In this document: piece after piece, positions 1 through 6,739 of the stretch | Position numbering within the stretch: the first letter of the stretch is position 1 | Layout of the letters: each line of letters starts with the position of its first letter | Assembly: GCA_002383665.1 (NCBI GenBank) | Contig: DFZI01000006.1 | Span: forward strand, 4,039-23,981 | Direction: 5' to 3' | DNA: 19,943 bases | Origin: Dehalococcoidia bacterium UBA4060 | GTDB lineage: Bacteria; Chloroflexota; Dehalococcoidia; GIF9; UBA5629 | Translations under genes and position numbers: made by a program | Notes under the pieces: generated by a model | What the model saw: only the letters and a program-made list of their open reading frames with translations | Databases searched by the model: none | Told to the model about the DNA's origin: nothing

Positions 1-2
1 AC

Positions 3-755
3 GCCATAACACTGGGGAACCTGGAGGATGTGCCTGTAGCCTTTCTACCCCGCCACGGCATCGGACACCGTATCAGCCCCACAGAATTGCCCTCCAGGGC
101 TAACATCTGGGCGCTGAAGTCCCTGGGCATCGAATACATAATCGCCATATCCACCGTGGGCAGCCTTAAAGAAAAAATCAAGCCCATGGATTTTGTGATA
201 CCGGACCAGATCATTGACCGTACTACACTGCGCCCGAACACCTTTTTCGGCCACGGCATAGTGGCACATGTGGCCTTCGCTGACCCCTTTTGTCCACGGG
301 TCACCGACGTGCTTTATGATGCTGCCCGCGAGACCGGCGCCCGCGTCCATGATGGTGGCACTGTCATCGTCATGGAAGGACCCCAATTCTCCACGCGTGC
401 TGAATCTGAGCTTTATCGCTCCTGGGGAGCAGATATCATCCTCATGACAGCATTGCCCGAGGCCAAGCTGGCCAGGGAAGCGGAGATTTGCTACGGCATG
501 CTGGCCGTGGTCACCGACTACGATTGCTGGAACGAATTAAGCGAAACAGTTTCGGCAGAGATGGTCATCTATAACCTGCGCAGGAGCATCGATACGGCTA
601 AGAGAATCCTCCGACATGCAATTGTCAACCTCCCCAAGACACGCGAATGCGATTGTCCCCACGCGCTGGAAAATGCTATCATCACAAACCCTGCTATGAT
701 ACCTGAAAAGGTCAAACAGGATCTGAGTCTAATTATAGGCAAATATATCAAGTGA
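3..755 (+). CDS. mtnP: S-methyl-5'-thioadenosine phosphorylase (5'-truncated by window edge)
   Basis: Cleaves 5'-methylthioadenosine with phosphate to adenine and 5-methylthioribose-1-phosphate, recycling the by-product of polyamine and other SAM-using pathways in the cytosol. The frame is open to the window edge, and residues encoded before the first GTG (position 30) still fit the family, so the gene starts upstream and that GTG is not a real start. Purine nucleoside phosphorylase family 2 hallmarks are visible: the phosphate-binding FLPRHGxGHRISP segment, RANIWALKSLG, the EGPQFSTRAES segment, and near the C-terminus MTALPEAKLAREAEICY followed by TDYDCW, the purine-site aspartate region typical of MTAP. 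About 250 residues are visible of a usual 270-290. The stop lies 6 nt before the next start, so the pair is probably cotranscribed. A related MTI phosphorylase specificity cannot be excluded. Confidence 0.93.
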   Translation, partial: AITLGNLEDVPVAFLPRHGIGHRISPTELPSRANIWALKSLGIEYIIAISTVGSLKEKIKPMDFVIPDQIIDRTTLRPNTFFGHGIVAHVAFADPFCPRVTDVLYDAARETGARVHDGGTVIVMEGPQFSTRAESELYRSWGADIILMTALPEAKLAREAEICYGMLAVVTDYDCWNELSETVSAEMVIYNLRRSIDTAKRILRHAIVNLPKTRECDCPHALENAIITNPAMIPEKVKQDLSLIIGKYIK

Positions 756-761
756 ACGATT

Positions 762-1793
762 ATGACCAGGGAACTGAATTTTAACTGTGCGGCAACCATG
801 ATCGGCAGTGTGCCATACACCGACCCTGCAGTAGCATGCGCGATTATAACAAAGTACCTTAAGGAGTGGCCGGCCTGGCCACAATTGCCCCTGAGAAGCA
901 ACCTGGAGAACATGTACATCCAGTATAGCCAGGGCTTCCCCGGTATTAAAATTGATGAACACAAGGTATCATTTGAACACCGAACTAATACCGATGAGTG
1001 TATTGAGCAGATCATCTCCGACAGCCAGGACGCCAACTTCGGCAGCTATTCTATCAGTAGAGATTATGCGGCCGGCCTGCATTATTGTCTTACCAACAGC
1101 AGCATGCCCATCACCGGTTTAAAGGGGCAGATTACCGGCCCTGTAAGCTGGGGGCTCTGCGTCACAGATCAAGAAGACCGCAGTATTATTTACGACGAGA
1201 TGCTGGCCGAGACTGCCGCCAGGTTCCTGCATCTTAAGGCATCCTGGCAGGAAGCTGAACTGCGCCGGAGGGCTAAAAACACCATTATCTTCATCGATGA
1301 GCCTTACCTTACATCTCTGGGGTCGGCCTTCGTTTCCCTGGCCAGCGAGCAGGTTGCCGCTCTGATTGGGGAGGTGTTGGCAGGAATCAGCGGGCTGAAG
1401 GGTATCCACTGCTGCGGCAGCACCGACTGGTCACTGCTGCTGGGACTGCCGATAGATATCATCAGCTTTGATGCATATAATTACCTCGATTCATTTCTCT
1501 GCTATCCTGTCCCCATAAACACCTTTCTGGACAGGGGCGGAGCCATTGCCTGGGGTATTGTGCCCAATGACGAAGAAGCATTAAAAAAAGAGTCTCTGGC
1601 ATTGCTCAGCGATAGATTCTGCGAGGCCGTTAATGCACTGGTCCGCCCGCAGTTTAACTTCAGAGACCTGGTGCGCTGTAGCATGATTACGCCCGTTTGC
1701 GGGCTCGCCTCGCTCTCGCCTGAGTCAGCCGAGTATGTCTTCAGCCTACTTAAAGATCTAAGTGAAAAGATCCGGCGAAAATATGGCGGTTAA
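762..1793 (+). CDS. MetE/UROD-superfamily methyltransferase (stand-alone MetE C-terminal-like domain)
   Basis: A 343-residue TIM-barrel protein resembling the catalytic C-terminal half of cobalamin-independent methionine synthase, without the N-terminal half. Visible landmarks are the opening IGSVPYTDP segment (compare GSFP in MetE), an IDEPYL motif near residue 178 (MetE IDEPA), a candidate zinc site H216-C217-C218-G (HCCG), and a late cysteine in TPVCGL (C313), the order of zinc ligands in MetE and related corrinoid methyltransferases. Single-domain relatives called core-MetE or folate-independent methionine synthases take the methyl group from a corrinoid protein; that use here is inference. 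It lies 6 nt behind the MTA phosphorylase gene, which suggests a sulfur/methionine role. Methyl donor and acceptor cannot be read from sequence; a methylcobalamin:thiol methyltransferase is the main alternative. The SD upstream of the ATG is weak, consistent with coupling to the preceding gene. Confidence 0.7.
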   Translation: MTRELNFNCAATMIGSVPYTDPAVACAIITKYLKEWPAWPQLPLRSNLENMYIQYSQGFPGIKIDEHKVSFEHRTNTDECIEQIISDSQDANFGSYSISRDYAAGLHYCLTNSSMPITGLKGQITGPVSWGLCVTDQEDRSIIYDEMLAETAARFLHLKASWQEAELRRRAKNTIIFIDEPYLTSLGSAFVSLASEQVAALIGEVLAGISGLKGIHCCGSTDWSLLLGLPIDIISFDAYNYLDSFLCYPVPINTFLDRGGAIAWGIVPNDEEALKKESLALLSDRFCEAVNALVRPQFNFRDLVRCSMITPVCGLASLSPESAEYVFSLLKDLSEKIRRKYGG

Positions 1794-1803
1794 TAGCGGT
1801 GAT

Positions 1804-1832
1804 TTGAAATATATGGCGACTTTAGCGATAAT
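1804..1832 (+). promoter_or_regulatory. sigma70-like promoter of the lysine-rich/NTPase/archaemetzincin operon
   Basis: TTGAAA (1804-1809), a 17-bp spacer and GATAAT (1827-1832) match the -35 and -10 consensus at 5 of 6 positions each. The predicted start near 1839 leaves about 43 nt of leader with a good SD (AGGTG, 1870-1874) before the ATG at 1882. No hairpin terminator is obvious between the preceding stop and this promoter, so readthrough from upstream is possible. Confidence 0.6.
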
Positions 1833-1881
1833 ACTCTACAGCTTTTATAAACAGCAAGAAATAGGAACCAGGTGACAAAAG

Positions 1882-2289
1882 ATGAATAAAACTAAAAGAA
1901 TGGCGATTATGAAGCACCGCCACAAGAAGAAGCGGGAAGAGGAGCGAAAGAAGGCATTACTGCTGGCCTCCGGTGGAGCACGCGCAGCAGTAAAAGCTGA
2001 ACCGAAGAAAGAAAAGGAAATGCCAAAGCCTGTCAAGGTACTTGCCGATATCCTCAAGCCAAAAGAACCCGTGGCAGCATCCATTAAAAAGGCATCCCCC
2101 AAAAAAGAGAAGGTGGAAGCCGAGGAAAAAGCCCCGGCTCAGGTAGAGACCATCAAGACCAGGGAAAAGGTAAAGAAAGCTCCGGCCAGGAAGAAGATAC
2201 AGACAACAGCCAGGGCTGATGATGAGAAACCGGAATTTAAAAAACCTGCTACCCGAAAAAAGAAGACAGAATCCGGCGCTGAAAGTTAA
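1882..2289 (+). CDS. lysine/alanine-rich basic protein of unknown function
   Basis: A 135-residue, very basic, low-complexity protein with no recognised enzyme domain. The first ~25 residues are a dense cluster of K, R and H (KHRHKKKREEERKK, residues 11-24). The rest is a disordered-looking K/E/P/A region with repeated short KKxK, APA and PATRKK-like units, reminiscent of histone H1-like or nucleic-acid-binding tails. The start is supported by an AGGTG SD 7 nt upstream and a consensus-like promoter before it. The TAA stop shares its last A with the ATG of the next gene (TAATG), a classic coupling arrangement, so it is very likely expressed. A nucleoid- or RNA-binding role is inference from charge only. 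The basic N-terminus superficially recalls very small ribosomal proteins, but I cannot claim homology. Confidence 0.7.
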   Translation: MNKTKRMAIMKHRHKKKREEERKKALLLASGGARAAVKAEPKKEKEMPKPVKVLADILKPKEPVAASIKKASPKKEKVEAEEKAPAQVETIKTREKVKKAPARKKIQTTARADDEKPEFKKPATRKKKTESGAES

Positions 2290-2801
2290 TGGGTCAAGCT
2301 TATCTGCTTACCGGCATGCCCGGTACAGGTAAAACCAGCGTCATCCGGCAGGCCTTAGCACAGACTAGATATAAGGCCGGAGGCTTCTACACGCTGGAAA
2401 TCCGTAACGTGGGCATTCGCGAGGGCTTCAAGATCGTTACACTGGATGGTAAGGAGGCCATGCTGGCCCATATCTCCATTGACAGTCCTTTCAGGGTAGG
2501 TAAATACGGCGTTGATGTCAGTGTGCTGGATACTACCGCTGTAGACGCCATAACCGACGCCATTGCCAACAGCGAACTGATCGTCATCGACGAGATAGGC
2601 AAGATGGAGATGTTCTCTCCCAAGTTCATCCAGGCTGTGGCCGATGCACTGGCCAGCCCTAAAAAGGTGCTGGGGACAATCACGCTCAAGCCACATCCTC
2701 TGGCAGACGCCATCCGCCAGAACAAGAACATCCTGGTCACCGAGCTGACCAGATACAACCAGAAACAGGTCCTGGCACAGATACTGGCCTGGCTGAAATA
2801 G
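2289..2801 (+). CDS. THEP1-family nucleoside-triphosphatase (P-loop NTPase)
   Basis: A 170-residue P-loop protein of the COG1618/THEP1 family, which hydrolyses ATP, GTP and other NTPs in vitro and is of unknown physiological role. Walker A is GMPGTGKTS (residues 9-17). It is followed by the family-typical GGFYTLEIRNVGIREGFKI strand region (31-49). Walker B plus signature is LIVIDEIGKME (97-107), with the DEIGKME block characteristic of the family. Length is normal for the family. The ATG overlaps the stop of the lysine-rich gene by one base, and the next gene starts 4 nt after this stop, so all three are almost certainly one transcript. The neighbours suggest a housekeeping or nucleic-acid-related task, but nothing in the sequence fixes a substrate. 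Confidence 0.88.
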   Translation: MGQAYLLTGMPGTGKTSVIRQALAQTRYKAGGFYTLEIRNVGIREGFKIVTLDGKEAMLAHISIDSPFRVGKYGVDVSVLDTTAVDAITDAIANSELIVIDEIGKMEMFSPKFIQAVADALASPKKVLGTITLKPHPLADAIRQNKNILVTELTRYNQKQVLAQILAWLK

Positions 2802-2805
2802 ACCA

Positions 2806-3309
2806 ATGAATGTTGAATTGCAGCCAGTCGGTGAAATCAGTTCCTGGCTGCTGGATGGGATCAGGCAGGGCTTTTACACAGCTATTAGCTATAGCGTCAG
2901 CCTAAATCCTTCCGTACCTGTGCCTCCGCAGGCCTATGATCCTACTCGCAACCAGTACTTGGCCGATACCATGATCGAAGAGCTTTATTCCTGCAAGAGA
3001 AAAGGGGCTTACCTGCTGGGGATAACTTCGGTCGATCTCTTCACAAAGGGAAAGAGCTTCGTCTTCGGCGAAGCCAGTCCCATGATGGAGACCGCGGTTA
3101 TATCCCTGTACACGCTGGGTGGTCCCGGCATCAGCGACAACCTGGTGCTGCAGCGGGCAATCAAGGAAGCAGTACATGAAGTCGGACACCTCATGGGGAT
3201 GGACCATTGTTCCAACACGCATTGCGTCATGCACTTTTCCAACAGCCTGATTGATACCGACTTTAAGGACGCCTTCTTCTGCCCCGCTTGCAAACCGAGA
3301 TTACTCTAA
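2806..3309 (+). CDS. amzA: archaemetzincin-family zinc metalloprotease
   Basis: A predicted M54 peptidase of 167 residues, slightly short for the family. The zinc-binding and catalytic motif HEVGHLMGMDH occupies residues 124-134, directly followed by the family-specific second zinc site C135-x4-C140 and C159-x2-C162. VM after C140 (M142) is a candidate Met-turn. There is no signal peptide or membrane segment, so it is probably cytosolic. It starts 4 nt after the NTPase stop with little SD of its own, which implies translational coupling. Archaemetzincins are widespread in archaea and vertebrates and patchy in bacteria; some family members show weak aminopeptidase activity. The substrate is unknown. 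Co-operon placement with a P-loop NTPase and a basic protein is notable, though a functional link is inference. Confidence 0.88.
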   Translation: MNVELQPVGEISSWLLDGIRQGFYTAISYSVSLNPSVPVPPQAYDPTRNQYLADTMIEELYSCKRKGAYLLGITSVDLFTKGKSFVFGEASPMMETAVISLYTLGGPGISDNLVLQRAIKEAVHEVGHLMGMDHCSNTHCVMHFSNSLIDTDFKDAFFCPACKPRLL

Positions 3310-3324
3310 AAAATAATAATCCAC

Positions 3325-3339
3325 CTGTTTGACAAACAG
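3325..3339. repeat. 15-bp palindrome over the -35 of the pan promoter (candidate operator)
   Basis: CTGTTTG-A-CAAACAG is a perfect two-fold symmetric sequence with one central base. It contains the TTGACA -35 hexamer (3329-3334). A one-base loop cannot form an RNA hairpin, and the site is upstream of the predicted transcript, so a protein-binding operator is the natural reading. No candidate regulator gene lies in the window. Confidence 0.45.
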
Positions 3340-3357
3340 AATAATACTATCTATTAT
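3329..3357 (+). promoter_or_regulatory. sigma70-like promoter of the pantothenate operon
   Basis: A perfect TTGACA (3329-3334), a 17-bp spacer and TATTAT (3352-3357, 5 of 6). The predicted transcript starts near 3364, giving a leader of about 157 nt before the first ATG at 3521. The -10 lies inside an interrupted palindrome, 8-bp arms AATACTAT (3343-3350) and ATAGTATT (3356-3363) around CTATT. Confidence 0.75.
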
Positions 3358-3407
3358 AGTATTGTCCATCGACCGGCAAGGCGGTGAGGCAAACTTACTA
3401 TAATAGA
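3350..3407. repeat. 12-bp inverted repeat flanking the pan transcription start
   Basis: TCTATTATAGTA (3350-3361) and TACTATAATAGA (3396-3407) are perfect reverse complements separated by 34 nt. The left arm overlaps the predicted -10, and the right arm is within the early leader and itself contains a TATAAT hexamer (3399-3404). Because the left arm lies largely upstream of the predicted start, paired operators (centres 46 bp apart) are a better reading than an RNA stem. Confidence 0.5.
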
Positions 3408-3504
3408 ATACAAAGTCCGCTTGGATCAGCAATGACCGAGACGGTAATATATTAAGCATTTAATATTGGCCTTCTCGCATCAAGCTGAGAAGGTCAATTA
3501 TTTT
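3364..3504 (+). promoter_or_regulatory. structured 5' leader of the pan operon, candidate riboswitch/attenuator (possible 'pan' RNA motif)
   Basis: A long leader with three hairpin-forming elements. First, 3366-3389: CC-a-TC-g-ACCG, loop GCAAGG, CGGTGAGG, an 8-bp stem interrupted by two single bulged purines (A3368, G3371). Second, 3435-3445: ACCG-AGA-CGGT. Third, a terminator-type hairpin at 3465-3498. TGACC (3433-3437) can also pair with GGTCA (3492-3496) in the terminator's 3' arm, a possible antiterminator pairing. A conserved 'pan' RNA motif, a hairpin with two bulged adenosines, is known from leaders of pan genes in Chloroflexi, Firmicutes and Deltaproteobacteria. I cannot run a covariance model, so identity with it is a hypothesis. 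Confidence 0.5.
3465..3504 (+). terminator. intrinsic terminator hairpin 16 nt upstream of the first pan-operon start codon (candidate attenuator)
   Basis: A 12-bp stem, ATTGGCCTTCTC (3465-3476) with GAGAAGGTCAAT (3487-3498), containing one G-T wobble, with a 10-nt loop and then TATTTT. It lies between the promoter at 3329 and the ATG at 3521, with no room for another promoter after it. It therefore should either attenuate the operon conditionally or be leaky. The T tract is moderate rather than strong. Confidence 0.65.
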
Positions 3505-3520
3505 ATGCGGGTTTAATAAA

Positions 3521-4489
3521 ATGGCAGAGATCAGGCCTACAATAGGAGTTATAGGTGCCGGAGTCACCGGAACTGCCCTGGCTTACCAGCTCTTCCGGAA
3601 GGGATATCGTGTCATAGCGGTCAACAGCCGAACACTTACGTCAGCTCAAAGACTGGCTTCTTTCGTTACAGGCTGCACCATTTGCAATACACCGCAGCAA
3701 GTTGCAGACATGGCACAGGCCATCTTCATCACCACCCCCGATGACAAGATCGCGGGGATCGCCGCTGCAATCAACTGGCATGCCAGCCAGTTCGTTATCC
3801 ATTGTAGTGGGGTACACTCCACCAACATACTTGAGCCGGCCCTTGCATGCAGGGCCTTCACCTGTTGCCTACATCCCCTCCAGACCTTCGCCAGCATCGA
3901 AGAAGCCATCCACAACATGCACGGCTCCACTTTTGCACTGGAAGGAGACCCTGAAGCCCTGGCAGTGGCAGATGAGATGGTCGTTGCCTTGGAGGGCAAT
4001 GTCATTCACCTTAAAGCATCGGATAAAATACTATACCATGCTGCAGCAACTATACTATCCAATTACCTGGTTACCCTGATGAAGACGGCTGCCGACCTCT
4101 GGCACGCCTTCGGCATAGAGCAGGAAGATGCCATCAGGGCCATGCTTCCCCTGGTAAAGGGTACGGTCAATAACATTGAACGCGTCGGCATACCTGGCTG
4201 TCTCACCGGTCCCATCGCTCGTGGCGATATAGGCACCATCAAGAAACACATTCAGGCACTGGGTCAAGAGGCACCAGGTGCTCTCGAAGCATATTGCACA
4301 CTTGGCCTTCAGACCATACCTATAGCACTGGCCAAGGGCAGGATCGGTCTCGAGACCGCCGCTGAAATACGTGCTGCGCTGGAAGGCAAGGCAACCTTTA
4401 GCGAGAGCGATTACAGTGACCTTTACACCATGCTTGGCCTCGACTTCGGAGCCGGCTCAGCCAACCAACCGGAGAATAAGCAAACCTGA
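3521..4489 (+). CDS. Rossmann-fold + DUF2520 dehydrogenase, candidate ketopantoate reductase
   Basis: A 322-residue cytosolic dehydrogenase-like protein of the 6PGDH/ApbA-like superfamily. The N-terminal Rossmann motif is IGVIGAGVTGTAL (GAGVTG, residues 12-17). The middle contains the typical HCSGVHST and HPLQTFAS segments, and the C-terminal half is the helical DUF2520 domain. It is the first gene of the operon that carries panD, panB and panC, all on one strand. The NADPH-dependent reduction of 2-dehydropantoate to pantoate (PanE step) is otherwise absent here, so it is the natural candidate for that activity; this is inference from context and fold, not from conserved catalytic residues I can verify. 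IlvC can also carry this reaction in other bacteria. The ATG has only a weak SD and follows the terminator-like hairpin closely. Confidence 0.85.
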   Translation: MAEIRPTIGVIGAGVTGTALAYQLFRKGYRVIAVNSRTLTSAQRLASFVTGCTICNTPQQVADMAQAIFITTPDDKIAGIAAAINWHASQFVIHCSGVHSTNILEPALACRAFTCCLHPLQTFASIEEAIHNMHGSTFALEGDPEALAVADEMVVALEGNVIHLKASDKILYHAAATILSNYLVTLMKTAADLWHAFGIEQEDAIRAMLPLVKGTVNNIERVGIPGCLTGPIARGDIGTIKKHIQALGQEAPGALEAYCTLGLQTIPIALAKGRIGLETAAEIRAALEGKATFSESDYSDLYTMLGLDFGAGSANQPENKQT

Positions 4490-4517
4490 CATACTGACTG
4501 CTCATAAGGAGACTGAG

Positions 4518-4919
4518 ATGACGACATTCAGGACTATGTTGAAAAGCAAAATCCACCGGGCCAGGATAACCGAGTGTAATGTCGATTATGAAGGCAGCAT
4601 TACCATCGATCCAATCCTGCTGCAGGCTGCCGACATATTACCTTATGAGCGGGTTGAGATAGTCAACATCAACAACGGTGCACGCTTCGGCACCTATGTC
4701 ATCGAGGGTAGGCCGAGCAGCGGAGATATTTGCCTCAACGGTGCAGCGGCCCGTCTGGGTGCCATGAACGACATCGTCATCATCCTTGCCTACCACGATG
4801 TTCCCGATGATCAGTGCAACCATATCAAGCCACGTCTGGTCTACGTCGATGCCAGGAACCACATCGTATCCACCAGGAATGCCGATGCATGGGTAGACGA
4901 TCTTATCCCGGCCCAATAA
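4518..4919 (+). CDS. panD: aspartate 1-decarboxylase (pyruvoyl-dependent)
   Basis: Converts L-aspartate to beta-alanine for pantothenate. The true start is the ATG at 4518, preceded by AAGGAGA (4506-4512); a longer in-frame reading upstream overlaps the previous gene and has no family similarity. The 133-residue product begins MTTFRTMLKSKIHRARIT, and its DYEGSITID segment carries the self-cleavage site between G26 and S27; S27 would become the pyruvoyl group of the alpha chain. K9, R56 and Y60 match the catalytic K9, R54 and Y58 of the E. coli enzyme with a two-residue shift, and NGAAA (from N74) is the conserved loop. The proenzyme therefore looks intact. The start is 28 nt after the DUF2520 gene stop, and panB follows 19 nt after its own stop. 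Confidence 0.97.
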   Translation: MTTFRTMLKSKIHRARITECNVDYEGSITIDPILLQAADILPYERVEIVNINNGARFGTYVIEGRPSSGDICLNGAAARLGAMNDIVIILAYHDVPDDQCNHIKPRLVYVDARNHIVSTRNADAWVDDLIPAQ

Positions 4920-4938
4920 AAACAACGGGAGGGTCACG

Positions 4939-5766
4939 ATGAGATTGACCATTACCAAGATACAGGAGAAAAAGGATGCTGGTGAGCGTATTACAATGCT
5001 TACCGCCTATGATTACCCCATAGCCAAGATCGTTGACGAGGCGGGCGTTGATATGATACTGGTCGGGGATACGCTCGGCATGGTAGTGCTCGGCTACGAT
5101 TCTACCGTGCCCGTGACCATGGACGACATGCTCCACCACACCAAAGCTGTGGTACGCGGGTCAAAATCCGCCTTGGTCATAGGTGACCTGCCCTTCATGT
5201 CCTACCAGGTCAGCATTTCCGAATCACTGCATAATGCTGCCCGGTTTTTGCAGGAGGCAGGCTGCCAGGCCGTCAAGTTGGAGGGTGGTGTAAACGTAGC
5301 CGAGACCGTCCGACGCATAGTCGACTGCGGCATACCGGTTATGGGGCACATCGGACTTACTCCCCAATCGGTCAATCAGCTCGGCGGGTTCAAAGTGCAG
5401 GGCAAGACGCCAGAGGCTGCTGAGCGCTTGGTCAAAGACGCTCTCGCTCTGGAACAGGCCGGGGCTTTCGCCATCGTGCTTGAACTCGTTCCCAGAGAGC
5501 TGGCCAGGCTTATCACCCACAAGCTGAGAATACCCACCATCGGCATCGGTGCAGGACCTTACTGCAGTGGCCAGGTTCTGGTTATCAACGATATGCTCGG
5601 ACTTTACACGGATTTTGTGCCCAAGCACAACAGGCAGTATGCACGCCTCGCACCGCAAATCAAAACCGCCATCACCGATTATGTCAATGATGTACATTCC
5701 GGTACCTTCCCCGGCCCAGAGCATAGCTCGTCCATCGACGAAGCTATACTGGAAGGCCTGCAGTAA
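4939..5766 (+). CDS. panB: 3-methyl-2-oxobutanoate hydroxymethyltransferase
   Basis: Transfers a hydroxymethyl group from 5,10-methylene-THF to 2-oxoisovalerate, giving 2-dehydropantoate, the first committed step of pantothenate synthesis. At 275 residues it is of usual length. Family motifs are intact: MLTAYDYPIAK at the N-terminus, the metal ligands VGDTLG (D44), GDLPF (D83) and KLEGG (E115), the GHIGLTPQ segment (136-143), the catalytic glutamate in LELVP (E182), and IGIGAG. The SD GGGAGGG (4927-4933) is 5 nt upstream. It implies a working folate C1 pool. It is followed by 128 nt before panC, longer than other gaps in this operon, in which I see no convincing promoter or terminator. Confidence 0.97.
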   Translation: MRLTITKIQEKKDAGERITMLTAYDYPIAKIVDEAGVDMILVGDTLGMVVLGYDSTVPVTMDDMLHHTKAVVRGSKSALVIGDLPFMSYQVSISESLHNAARFLQEAGCQAVKLEGGVNVAETVRRIVDCGIPVMGHIGLTPQSVNQLGGFKVQGKTPEAAERLVKDALALEQAGAFAIVLELVPRELARLITHKLRIPTIGIGAGPYCSGQVLVINDMLGLYTDFVPKHNRQYARLAPQIKTAITDYVNDVHSGTFPGPEHSSSIDEAILEGLQ

Positions 5767-5894
5767 GTAGATAGCCATCACTACGAGCATAGTAAAACAA
5801 TCCGGCTGATTAGTAGCTGTCATGGCATGCACACGCAACTCTGGCAGACCGCATAAGGGGCTGAACCAGAACTGACATACTAAGGAAATAGATT

Positions 5895-6728
5895 ATGAAA
5901 ATTGCCCGATCAATCAGCGAAATGAAGGCTCTGCGCAAACAGTGCACTGGCAAAGTCGGATTCGTACCTACCATGGGCTACCTCCATGAAGGCCACCTTC
6001 AACTGGTCAAGAATGCCAAAATGGATAATCCGGTGGTCGTGGTCAGCATCTTCGTCAATCCCACACAGTTTGCTCCCAATGAGGACTTCAAGGCCTATCC
6101 ACGTGATTTTGAACGGGACTGCGAGTTGCTCAGGGGAATAGGCACCGACATCATCTTTGCACCATCCGATAGCGATATGTACCCACCGGGCTTCAATACA
6201 TGGGTCAATGTGCAGGGCATTACCCAGTACCTGGAGGGACGGTCACGTCCGACGCATTTCCAGGGAGTCACCACGGTCTGCAACAAACTGTTCAACATCG
6301 TTCAGCCTGATAATGCCTATTTCGGGCAGAAGGATGCCCAGCAGGCTCTGGTCATTCAGAAGATGGTGCGTGAGCTCAATATGAACCTGGAGATCGTCGT
6401 CTGCCCGACCGTCAGAGAGGCCGACGGCCTAGCCATGAGCAGCCGCAATACCTATCTCACACCGCAGGAACGCCCCACCGCTAACGTGCTTTACAGATCA
6501 CTCATGCTGGCACAGGACATGTATGCCAGGGGAGAACGAGATGCCGCCAAGATCAAATCTGCCATGACCGGGCTGACCTTACAGGTGCCTGGCGCCAGCA
6601 TCGACTATGTCAGCATCTCCGACATTGACAACTTGACTGAGGTGGACAGGATCAGCGGACGTGTGCTCGTCTCCCTGGCTGTCCGCATCGGCAAACCCAG
6701 GCTGATAGATAATATAGTGCTCGGTTAG
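5895..6728 (+). CDS. panC: pantothenate synthetase (pantoate--beta-alanine ligase)
   Basis: ATP-dependent condensation of pantoate and beta-alanine to pantothenate, a class-I aminoacyl-tRNA-synthetase-like nucleotidyltransferase of 277 residues. The HIGH-like nucleotide motif is MGYLHEGH (27-34). SIFVNPTQF (51-59), FGQKDAQQ (143-150) and the KMSKS-like MSSRN (181-185) are conserved and in the expected order. The ATG has AAGGA eight nt upstream. With PanD supplying beta-alanine and PanB plus a reductase supplying pantoate, it closes the pathway. The next gene starts 11 nt after the stop. Confidence 0.97.
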   Translation: MKIARSISEMKALRKQCTGKVGFVPTMGYLHEGHLQLVKNAKMDNPVVVVSIFVNPTQFAPNEDFKAYPRDFERDCELLRGIGTDIIFAPSDSDMYPPGFNTWVNVQGITQYLEGRSRPTHFQGVTTVCNKLFNIVQPDNAYFGQKDAQQALVIQKMVRELNMNLEIVVCPTVREADGLAMSSRNTYLTPQERPTANVLYRSLMLAQDMYARGERDAAKIKSAMTGLTLQVPGASIDYVSISDIDNLTEVDRISGRVLVSLAVRIGKPRLIDNIVLG

Positions 6729-6739
6729 AGAGGGCAACA

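Noticed and set aside
45..386. Long reverse-strand open frame over the MTA phosphorylase gene
   Set aside because: It lies wholly antisense to a clear gene, has no SD or recognisable domain, and mirrors codon bias of the real frame. The same applies to the other antisense frames over panB, panC, gltA and the MetE-like gene.
867..883. GTGGCCGGCCTGGCCAC near-palindrome in the MetE-like gene
   Set aside because: Explained by GC-rich codons (W-P-A-W-P); the 5-bp centre breaks the symmetry and it is within a conserved coding frame.
3325..3339. Terminator for the archaemetzincin operon
   Set aside because: The palindrome has a one-base loop and no T tract, so it cannot work as an RNA terminator.
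4371..4517. N-terminal extension of panD to an upstream ATG
   Set aside because: It overlaps the DUF2520 gene, adds 49 residues without PanD similarity, and the internal ATG at 4518 has an AAGGAGA at correct spacing.
5821..5874. Possible short ORF in the panB-panC gap
   Set aside because: It is 17 codons long with no SD, no promoter and no composition bias.
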